Shown here: positions 35,698-43,266 of the stretch, in pieces
Layout: each line of letters starts with the position of its first letter
Position numbering within the stretch: the stretch's first letter is position 1
The notes under the pieces: generated by a model
Database searches by the model: none
What the model was told of the DNA's origin: nothing
What the model saw: the letters and a program-made list of their open reading frames with translations, nothing else
Translations under genes and position numbers: made by a program
Source of the DNA: Lujinxingia sediminis
GTDB taxonomy: Bacteria; Myxococcota_A; Bradymonadia; Bradymonadales; Bradymonadaceae
Length of the DNA stretch: 64,000 bases
NCBI RefSeq assembly: GCF_004005565.1
Contig: NZ_SADD01000001.1
Coordinates: 930,001-994,000 of the forward strand
Reading direction: 5' to 3'

Positions 35698-38600
35698 GTG
35701 AGCGAGCCCTTTGGTACATACATGCTGGGAGAGCGCATCGGCGTGGGCGGGATGGCCGAGGTGTTTCTTGCGCGCAGTGTTGGTGCCGAGGGGGTTGAGA
35801 AGACCCTGGTCATCAAGAAGATCCTGCCACAGCTCGCCACCGATGAGCGTTTTGTGGAGATGTTCATCGCTGAGGCCAAAATCGCCATGGGGCTTAATCA
35901 CCCCAATGTCGTGCAGATTTACGACTTCGGGAAGGTGGGGCGAGATTATTACCTGGCCATGGAGCACGTCGATGGCGTGGATCTGGGGCATCTGTTTCGG
36001 TCAGCAAAGCGCGCCGGTCGCGCCCTGGCGCTGGGTGATGCGCTCTTTGTCGCCATCGAGCTTGCCCGGGGGCTTGACTACGCCCATCGCCGTACCGACG
36101 GCTTTGGGCGAAGTCTGGAACTGGTGCATCGTGACGTAAGCCCCCAGAACGTGCTCATCTCGCGGGATGGTGCTGTCAAACTGGTGGACTTTGGCATCGC
36201 CAAGGCTATCGGTGTGCGGGAGGATCGTCCCGGGTTGGTCAAGGGGAAGTACCGCTATATGAGCCCGGAGCAGGCCCGTGGCGAGGAGGTCGATCAACGC
36301 AGTGACCTCTTTAGCCTGGCCGCGCTGATGTTTGAGCTGGTGTGTGGACGTCCGCTCTTTCGGGCGGAGAGCAACGAGGACCTGCTCAGCCTGGTTTCGG
36401 GGGCGGTGGTGCCGGACATTAAGGCGATCCTCCCGCAGATTCCCGAGGCGCTGGAGCACCTGATGTACAAAGCGCTCTCCCCGGATCGTGAAGAGCGCCC
36501 GGCCAGCGCCCGTGAGATGCAGCGGGCGATGACCCGCGTGCTCTACGGGCTCAGCGAGATTCATGACGAGATGACACTCGCTCAGCATCTGCGCGAGCTC
36601 AGCCCGCATCTCGAGCGAGAGGGGCGGTGGGGGGAGAGTGTTTCGGTGGGGGCGGAGCCCTCGGTGTCGACGGTGGTGGGGCGAACGCAGGTGGCGCGTG
36701 GCGGAGCATCGGCTCGCGCGGCGAGTTTGCGCACCTCGTTGCAGGTGACACCGGCGATGGTGCAACGCCGCAAAGAGGTGGTGACCATCGCCGGCAGGTT
36801 GGAGGGGCTTGAAGAACTTGAGCGTGCCCTGAGTCCGGAGCGATGGCGTCATCTCGTGGCGGAGCTTACGCGGATTGTCGATGCCATCGCGTTTAAAAAC
36901 GACGGGGTTTTGCATCGCATCGATGCGGCGGGGTTTGTGGTCGTGCTGGGCCTGCCTATCTCCAGTGAGAATGACGGGGTGCGCGCTGCCCGGGTGGCTC
37001 GCGATCTGCACGAAGCGGTCGCGGGCATGAACTTCAGCCTTGATGTGCCCCTGCTGGTCAGCCTGGGAATCGCCACCTCGGAGGTGCTCATTGAGCATCC
37101 GTCGAGCGGCCTGAAGAAGGGCTACCGATGGGAGTATCTGGAGCGAGGTGAAGACGGCGCGCGATCGCTGGCAACCTCAGCCCTGGCGCGGGAGACCTTG
37201 ATCGGTCCGCAGGTCTTTCAGCGGGTGCGGCGGGCGTTTTACTGCGAGGCGATCCAACCTGTGGCCGGTAACGAGGAGGCCGGCGCCGGGGGAGCGGTGG
37301 GGGCGACGGCATACCGGCTGGTCGGGCCCAAGAGCGCGCGTGATCGCATCAAAGAGTTGCGTCGTTCGGTGGCTTCGTTTTACGGGCGCGATGTCGAGCG
37401 GCGTGTTGTGCGTCAGGCGTATCGCCGTGTGGCGATGGACCGCCGGGCCGGGGCGTTGGTGCTGGTCGGGCCGGCCGGGGCCGGGAAGTCCGCGCTGCTG
37501 GAGGAGTTTCTCTCCGGATTTGATGGCGGTCAGGCTCGGGTCTTACGTGCGGTGGCCTCACCCCATGAGCGCGACCAACCGCTGGGGAGCGCGGCGGCCT
37601 TTTTTGCCGAAGCCCTCGGGCTCGGTCCTCGCGATGATCTTCGGCAGCTGGCGGCTCGCCTGGAGAAGGTCATTGAGACGATCTTCTCGGAGGAAGAGGT
37701 TGACGAGCGGGAACTGATCTTCGACTCGATGGCGACCGTCTTCGGGGTGCCGGTGTCGGAGCGCGCGTTTTCCCGGTTGGACCGTGAGGAGCGGCAACGG
37801 CGCATTTACCTCACGCTAAGCAGGCTGGTCAGTCGTTTTGCGGCCACCGGTCCGGTGATCATCGCCATTGATGATGCACATTATATCGATCCGGTGATGC
37901 TGGAGTTTACAGCGCGCTACTTTGAGACCGATCGCGACGTGCCGGTCTTCATGGTGTGCACCGCCCGTGATCTGGGGCCGCATGTCGAGAGCGACGCCTG
38001 GCAGCGACTTGTGGGAAGTCCGCGCGTTGAATGTGAAGCGGTCGGAGAGCTCTCCGCTCGTGAGTCCCGTCGGCTGGTTCGCGATCTGCTGCGTTTGGAG
38101 GTGGGCGAGGATCAGGCCCTTGTGGATGAGGTGCTCAACCGAACGGGGGGAAACCCGCTCTATATTCGGGAGGTGATCGAGGCGATTCGGGAGCGGGTGG
38201 GCTTTGGACGGGCGACAGACTCGGCGGAACTTAGCGATGAGGCGGTGTGGTTGCCGGCGAGCGTCGAGGGGATCATCGACGCGAAGCTGGAGCGGCTGCC
38301 CTCGGAGGCGCGTGCAGTCCTGGTGAGGGTAGCGCTCTTCGGGGTGCCTTTTGATCGAGAGCGGGCCGAAGGTCTGTTGGAGCAGCCCTGCGGGGAGGCT
38401 ATCGCCTTGCTGGTGGAGTCGGGGATTCTGGAGGAGGTCGGCGCACAGGGGAGTCTGCGCTATCGCTTCTGCAACGAGCTGACGCGGGAGGTGGCCGCCC
38501 GGGGGCTTCTTCCCGAACATGCCGCAGAATTGCACGGGCGCATCGCGTCCGAGCTGATCGCGCGCGAAGGGCAGAACAGTGCCCGGCACAGCGCGCTGAT

Positions 38601-40080
38601 TGCCCGGCACCTGGAGGCCGGCGGCGACGCGGAGAACGCCCGGAGCTACTACGTGCGTGCCGCCCGGGAGGCCTCGCGATGGGTAGGGGCGCAGGCCTGT
38701 GTACGTCATTGCGATCGGGTTCTCGAGATGGGCGGGGCGCCGACCGGAGAGCTTGTCGAGGTCTTATTGCTCAAAGAAGAAGCCTGCCAGGAGATCGGAG
38801 ATGACGCCGGTGCTCGAAGTGCGCTGAAGGCTCTTGAAGACCGCGTGGCCAGCGGCGATGCCGACGATCGCGCCGCCGAGGTGTGGTTGCGCCAGGCGCG
38901 CTATCAGTATCAGCGCGCGAGCTTTCGGGAGGCACGGGACTACCTGCGACGGGCTGAAGACGTGGCTCAGCGCCGGGATGATTGCATCAGCCTGGCCCAG
39001 GCGGCGCGTCAGCGCGCCGTACTTGACCTTACTGAGGGCCATCGCGACGGTGCTCTCGAAGTGGTTGATGCCGGGCTGCTACTGCTCGATGAGGCCAGCA
39101 TCCATCATGTGGATCAGCGCCGGGCGGGGGAGGTGGCAGTAGAACTCTTTACGGTGCGCGGGGTTATACTTCGTCAGACCGGGCGGCACCGTGAAGCGCT
39201 CATCGCCTATGATCGCGCGCTGATCCGCGCCCGTGAGTTGGAACTCCCCCGTCACCAACGCCAGGTTCTGACCAACTCCGGGTTGGCGCTGGCCTATGTG
39301 GGGCACTTCGCCGCAGCGATGGCCCGCTACGAGAGCGCCCTGGCGATGTGTCGCCAACTCGGGCACAGGCGAGATGAGGCGCTGCTGCTCGTCAACATCG
39401 GCCATGTGAATTTTTTGCTCGGGCAGACGCGCCAGGCGATCTCCGAGATTCAACGTGGGCTGCATCTGGCTCGCCGTACAGGCTATACGACTACGGAGGC
39501 CGACGGTCAGATCTCGCTCGGGCTGTGCTATCTGGAGCTGGGGCAGAGTGCGCAGGCCGAGCGGGCTCTCCACGAGGGGCTACGGCTGGCGGACTCCATC
39601 CCGCATGCGTACCTGGCGGTTTGTGCGACTCTGGCGCTGGCCCAGGTCAAGTTGCAGGGGGCCGGCCCGGGTGATGCGCGTGTGGCGTTGCTGCAGGCCG
39701 AAGACGCGCTGGAGCGCGCGGATCAGGCCGACATGCGCTGGGGCAGGGCATTCGCATTGAGCTTGATGGCGCGTGCGCACGCCAGCTCCCGGCGCTTTGA
39801 CCAGGCGCTCTCCCTTTCGCGCCAGGCGTTGGAGATGCTTGAAGTGGTGGAGATCTACGGGGAGGATGAGGTCCACTTCGCCCACGCAACGATTCTGGAC
39901 ACGGGGGGCGATGCCGAACTGGACGACGAGAAGTTACGTTCCTTGCGGCGCGCCCAGGCGGTGGTCCGGGAGCGCGCGTCTGCCATCGACGATGAGCGAC
40001 TTCGGCGAGACTACCTGGCGCGGCCTCTCAACGCACAAATCATGGCGGCGCTGGCCGATGTTCGGACCGCGGCGGATTAA
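35698..40080 (+). CDS. Ser/Thr kinase fused to cyclase-homology, AAA ATPase and TPR domains
   Basis: A 1460-residue cytoplasmic signalling protein. Kinase domain, about 7-290: glycine loop GERIGVGGMAEVF, K40, H144-R145-D146, D164-F-G and YMSPEQ, so all key residues are intact. A class III cyclase homology region follows (about 360-545), but the two metal-binding Asp positions appear replaced (TIAGRLEG; AAGFVVVLG), so it is probably not catalytic. AAA-type ATPase, about 565-850: GPAGAGKSALLEEF with K597, and AIDDAHYID with D725. The C-terminal third (about 980-1400) is helical TPR-like, for example ALIAYDRALIRARELE and QAERALHEGLRLA. The architecture resembles myxobacterial and other deltaproteobacterial giant kinases. 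GTG start with GGTGAAG upstream. No transmembrane segment. Confidence 0.92.
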   Translation: MSEPFGTYMLGERIGVGGMAEVFLARSVGAEGVEKTLVIKKILPQLATDERFVEMFIAEAKIAMGLNHPNVVQIYDFGKVGRDYYLAMEHVDGVDLGHLFRSAKRAGRALALGDALFVAIELARGLDYAHRRTDGFGRSLELVHRDVSPQNVLISRDGAVKLVDFGIAKAIGVREDRPGLVKGKYRYMSPEQARGEEVDQRSDLFSLAALMFELVCGRPLFRAESNEDLLSLVSGAVVPDIKAILPQIPEALEHLMYKALSPDREERPASAREMQRAMTRVLYGLSEIHDEMTLAQHLRELSPHLEREGRWGESVSVGAEPSVSTVVGRTQVARGGASARAASLRTSLQVTPAMVQRRKEVVTIAGRLEGLEELERALSPERWRHLVAELTRIVDAIAFKNDGVLHRIDAAGFVVVLGLPISSENDGVRAARVARDLHEAVAGMNFSLDVPLLVSLGIATSEVLIEHPSSGLKKGYRWEYLERGEDGARSLATSALARETLIGPQVFQRVRRAFYCEAIQPVAGNEEAGAGGAVGATAYRLVGPKSARDRIKELRRSVASFYGRDVERRVVRQAYRRVAMDRRAGALVLVGPAGAGKSALLEEFLSGFDGGQARVLRAVASPHERDQPLGSAAAFFAEALGLGPRDDLRQLAARLEKVIETIFSEEEVDERELIFDSMATVFGVPVSERAFSRLDREERQRRIYLTLSRLVSRFAATGPVIIAIDDAHYIDPVMLEFTARYFETDRDVPVFMVCTARDLGPHVESDAWQRLVGSPRVECEAVGELSARESRRLVRDLLRLEVGEDQALVDEVLNRTGGNPLYIREVIEAIRERVGFGRATDSAELSDEAVWLPASVEGIIDAKLERLPSEARAVLVRVALFGVPFDRERAEGLLEQPCGEAIALLVESGILEEVGAQGSLRYRFCNELTREVAARGLLPEHAAELHGRIASELIAREGQNSARHSALIARHLEAGGDAENARSYYVRAAREASRWVGAQACVRHCDRVLEMGGAPTGELVEVLLLKEEACQEIGDDAGARSALKALEDRVASGDADDRAAEVWLRQARYQYQRASFREARDYLRRAEDVAQRRDDCISLAQAARQRAVLDLTEGHRDGALEVVDAGLLLLDEASIHHVDQRRAGEVAVELFTVRGVILRQTGRHREALIAYDRALIRARELELPRHQRQVLTNSGLALAYVGHFAAAMARYESALAMCRQLGHRRDEALLLVNIGHVNFLLGQTRQAISEIQRGLHLARRTGYTTTEADGQISLGLCYLELGQSAQAERALHEGLRLADSIPHAYLAVCATLALAQVKLQGAGPGDARVALLQAEDALERADQADMRWGRAFALSLMARAHASSRRFDQALSLSRQALEMLEVVEIYGEDEVHFAHATILDTGGDAELDDEKLRSLRRAQAVVRERASAIDDERLRRDYLARPLNAQIMAALADVRTAAD

Positions 40081-41018
40081 CGCCAGTCTCGCCCGGCGCG
40101 AAGCGCTTCGAGAGCCCGCGCGAAATCTTCGGGGTATTCCGCCACGCAGTGCACACGCTGACCATCGGGGTGCTCAAAGCCCAGGGTGCGCGCGTGAAGG
40201 GCCTGTCGTCCGATCAGCGAGCATTGCGAGGTGCGTCGGCCGCCGTAGAGCGTATCGCCCAGAAGCGGCGAGTCCGCGTCGGCAAAGTGCATGCGGATCT
40301 GGTGGGTGCGTCCGGTCTCCAGGCGGCACTCCACCAGCACCGCGCCGCTATCGTAGCGCTCCATCACCCGGAAGTGCGTGATGGCGTGGCGTCCCTTTGT
40401 CACGCGTCCTGTAAAACGCATGCGGTGGTTGGGATCGCGCCCGTGCAAGGTCTCGAAGGTCCCCTCATCGGCCAGCCCCGGACCGAACACGATGGCGTGG
40501 TAGACCCGGTCGATGCTGTGGTCGCGAAACTGTTCCGAGAGGTGATGGTGGGCGCGGTCGGTCTTGGTCACCGCGAGCGCCCCGGAGGTGTCTTTGTCGA
40601 TGCGGTGTACGATGCCCGGACGAAGCTCCCCGCCGATGGTGGGGAGCTCGTCAAAGTGATGCATCAACGCATTAACAAGTGTCCCGTCGGGGTGGCCAAT
40701 CGAGGGGTGCACGACCATTCCCACCGGCTTGTCGACCACGGCCACCTCGTCGTCCTCATAGAGGAGGTTGAGCGCGATGGCCTGGGCTTGAATGCTCGGT
40801 TCGGTGGGGGAGACGTGCGACCAGTGGATGCGGTCGTCTTCACGCAAGGTATAGCCGGCCTTGACCCGCGCACCGTTGACGGTGACTTCGCCGCGGTCCA
40901 GGAACTTTCGCACCTGGGAGCGGGTCAACGGCGGATCGTCCTGCTCGGCCAGGTACACATCAAGGCGCTGGCCGGCGTCTTCCGGTTCAACCTGAAAGCT
41001 GAATTCAGTGGTGCTCAA
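40077..41018 (-). CDS. RluD-like pseudouridine synthase with an S4 domain
   Basis: A 313-residue enzyme with an N-terminal S4 domain (RLDVYLAEQDDPPLTRSQVRKFLDRGEV) and the RluA-type core: DKPVGMVVHPSIGHPDGTLVNAL, HRIDKDTSGALAV with the catalytic Asp, and RLETGRTHQIRMHFA. VVHP followed by GTLVNALMHH is the RluD-type string, so a 23S rRNA target is likely but not shown. The start appears to be TTG. Its stop overlaps that of the convergent kinase gene in a TTAA. Confidence 0.92.
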   Translation of the reverse strand: MSTTEFSFQVEPEDAGQRLDVYLAEQDDPPLTRSQVRKFLDRGEVTVNGARVKAGYTLREDDRIHWSHVSPTEPSIQAQAIALNLLYEDDEVAVVDKPVGMVVHPSIGHPDGTLVNALMHHFDELPTIGGELRPGIVHRIDKDTSGALAVTKTDRAHHHLSEQFRDHSIDRVYHAIVFGPGLADEGTFETLHGRDPNHRMRFTGRVTKGRHAITHFRVMERYDSGAVLVECRLETGRTHQIRMHFADADSPLLGDTLYGGRRTSQCSLIGRQALHARTLGFEHPDGQRVHCVAEYPEDFARALEALRAGRDWR

Positions 41019-41038
41019 AGCATGCCGGGGGCAGCGGG

Positions 41039-41311
41039 TTACCAGATCGAGCTTTCGATATGGCCGCAGTTGGCGAAGACGATATCAATAAACGCCTTCT
41101 CCAGAATATTGGTGTTCTCCAGCATGTCTTCGTCGACGTACTGACGCATATGCGTGAGCGCCTCGCGCCAGATGCCATCGAGCTCATCGAAGAGGTTGTC
41201 GTTCTTGATGCCCGCTTCGATCTTCTTCTGGATGTCCGGGTAGATCGTCAGGTCGGAGGCGATAACGCGGGCGCGCTGAGCGGCCTTCTTCGGATCGGTG
41301 ATCTTGGACAT
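41039..41311 (-). CDS. Small helical protein of unknown function
   Basis: A 90-residue, mostly helical, charged protein beginning MSKITDPKKAAQRARVIASD. Not recognised as a known family. GAGGAA lies just before the ATG at 41311; the longer open frame into 41404 adds Arg/Pro-rich sequence and would overlap the MinD-HTH gene. It sits 90 nt downstream of the MinD-HTH gene and 20 nt before the RluD-like gene on the same strand, so it could be part of one transcript. Confidence 0.6.
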   Translation of the reverse strand: MSKITDPKKAAQRARVIASDLTIYPDIQKKIEAGIKNDNLFDELDGIWREALTHMRQYVDEDMLENTNILEKAFIDIVFANCGHIESSIW

Positions 41312-41400
41312 GCGTTCCTCATAGCGAGGGGTTGGACGTGAATTCGGGCCGGGAGCCCGGGAGCGAAAACGGCAGGACGCCGCCAGTGTCGGCGACCTTA

Positions 41401-43047
41401 TCACGATTGATCGAGATATCGGAAGTAATCTTCGATCAGGGGCTGGGCCGGGACATCGAAGACACGGGAGATCTCACGCAGGTAGCCGCGCAGGTAGACC
41501 GGCCGTGGAAGCACATCGGAGTCGACGGTTTCGATGGCGGCCAGGTATTTGACGCCGATATGGGTGCGGGAGCTCAGCTCCTGGAGGCTCAGCCCGTGAC
41601 GTCGTCGAAGGGCGGCGATGGCGTCTCCGGGCGACTTTGCGCCGGCTGGGCGGCGCGCGGCTTTGGCCTCGTCGCCTGCGAGCGTCTCGGGATGGTCCGG
41701 CGGTGTTTCGGTCTGGTGCGCCGAAGGCTGGGCCGGGGGAGTAAACTCCGGGGGGCGAGGAGGCTGGGGGGTGGGGTGCTCCTGTCGGGGAGGTGGGGCG
41801 GTTCGCTCGCGCTCATAGTTGCGCATGGCTTCATCGACCTCCGGCCGCGAGAAGTTCTCACTGGGCATGGTGAGCACGTGACGGTAGAGCCCTTCGAGCT
41901 CCTCGGCGATCTCCATCCTCCGGGTGGGCTCGGTGAAGACCAGGCTGATGGAGGCTTCGCGCCGGTATCCCTCCCAGAGCCTGCGGCAGTACTGGCGCAC
42001 CTCGTTGCGGCTGAGCTCGGGGTTGAGTCCCATCATCAATGCCGGATGCGCATCGCCGCGGGCAGGGATGGGCCGCGGATAGCGTAAGTCAACCAACTGG
42101 ACGTCGCGGATATGACGCGAGAGCAACTCGATCTCGTTGCTCAGCCCTTCCTCATTGCGCGATGATCCGGTGCCGGTGGTGCGGCGGTTGTAGAACCACC
42201 GGCGGTCGGCGTAGTCGATGCTGGCCAGGACTCTGGGGAAGACCTGCAACTCACGGTGGAGTGCGTGGCTGAGCACAAAGCCCAGATCATGCTCGGCTCC
42301 CTCGCGCACCATATTCACCACCATGTAGACCTCCAGCTGGCGGGCGGTCTCATCGATGATGGCGCGGGACTGGGCCGAGGGCGCATCGTAACGAAGCGAG
42401 CGGGTGTTCAGCCACAAGGGCTGCTTGTAGAGCACCTCGACAAGTTCGTCTTCAAAGTTGGGAGCTTCCGGGTGGTAGCCGATGGCGCTGAAGAGCGAGG
42501 CGCGCAAAAACTGGGCCATCATCCGGATCGCCGCCGGGTCGGGCGTGCCCACCAGGATCGGTGTGTCGCTCAACGTGAAGAGCCCCACATCAAATGGCGA
42601 GAGGCTGGGGGGAAGATCGATAAGCACCCAGTCGAAGTCGAGTTGGTGCAGCTGAGCGATGATCTCTTCGGGGCGCACCCGCGGGCGCGTAAATGGGTAA
42701 CGTCGCGCGGCCGCGAGCGAGGCCAGGTACACATTGGTGTACGCGGTGCTCACGATGAAATCGGCAATATGCGCTCCCTTATCCCCCAGGCCCTGCGCGT
42801 CGTCGGCGCCCAGGTCGAAGGCAGGCTCATTGGCGCCCAGCAGGATGTTGAGCGTGGGCGAGTGCCAGGAGGCGTCGACGCAGAGCACGCGCCCCTGGTG
42901 GCGGGTCAACGCCCGGGCGATGTCGGCGCACAGGGTGCTCTTGCCGGTACCCCCTTTGCCGCCTCCGAAGGTGACGACGCGCGGGCGGTCGGGATGTTGG
43001 GGGGGAGCGATCTGGTTCAACGGGCCTACTCCGCATGGCGAGGGCAT
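41401..43047 (-). CDS. MinD/ParA-like ATPase fused to a C-terminal helix-turn-helix
   Basis: A 548-residue protein. Residues about 22-300 are a deviant-Walker-A ATPase: GGGKGGTGKSTLCADIA with K31 and K36, then VDASWHSPTLN, and WVLIDLPPSLSPFDV. Positions 380-465 are an acidic/Pro-rich linker (EFTPPAQPSAHQTETPPDHP). The last 75 residues are a RodZ/HTH_25-type DNA- or cytoskeleton-binding helix-turn-helix (GDAIAALRRRHGLSLQELSS, then YLRGYLREISRVFDV). The fold suggests a positioning switch that moves something along the membrane or chromosome. ATG at 43047, preferred to a TTG one codon before. It is divergent from the FHA coiled-coil gene. Confidence 0.85.
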   Translation of the reverse strand: MPSPCGVGPLNQIAPPQHPDRPRVVTFGGGKGGTGKSTLCADIARALTRHQGRVLCVDASWHSPTLNILLGANEPAFDLGADDAQGLGDKGAHIADFIVSTAYTNVYLASLAAARRYPFTRPRVRPEEIIAQLHQLDFDWVLIDLPPSLSPFDVGLFTLSDTPILVGTPDPAAIRMMAQFLRASLFSAIGYHPEAPNFEDELVEVLYKQPLWLNTRSLRYDAPSAQSRAIIDETARQLEVYMVVNMVREGAEHDLGFVLSHALHRELQVFPRVLASIDYADRRWFYNRRTTGTGSSRNEEGLSNEIELLSRHIRDVQLVDLRYPRPIPARGDAHPALMMGLNPELSRNEVRQYCRRLWEGYRREASISLVFTEPTRRMEIAEELEGLYRHVLTMPSENFSRPEVDEAMRNYERERTAPPPRQEHPTPQPPRPPEFTPPAQPSAHQTETPPDHPETLAGDEAKAARRPAGAKSPGDAIAALRRRHGLSLQELSSRTHIGVKYLAAIETVDSDVLPRPVYLRGYLREISRVFDVPAQPLIEDYFRYLDQS

Positions 43048-43266
43048 CAAATGCCGGGCTCAAGCCCGAGCGGGCGCGCTATCTTCGTTGACCGATCGTT
43101 ACTTGGCAAGGGGGCAGACGCGGGTTAGGTTAGGTGCGCTTCTCGGCTTAAAAAAGGAAAGTTCGGACCCGCTTTGTCGGTGCCTTCGTAGCGTTGCCGA
43201 GAGCCTTAACCTTCGCCACTAATCCGACTTACGCCAGCGCCGACGCATTCGAGCCAAGGTGGACAC

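Noticed and set aside
35698-40080. Functional adenylate cyclase activity in the giant kinase
   Set aside because: The expected metal-binding Asp residues are not seen at either position, so only a homology domain is claimed.
43089-43120. TTGACC promoter for the FHA gene
   Set aside because: No acceptable -10 hexamer at 16-18 nt spacing.
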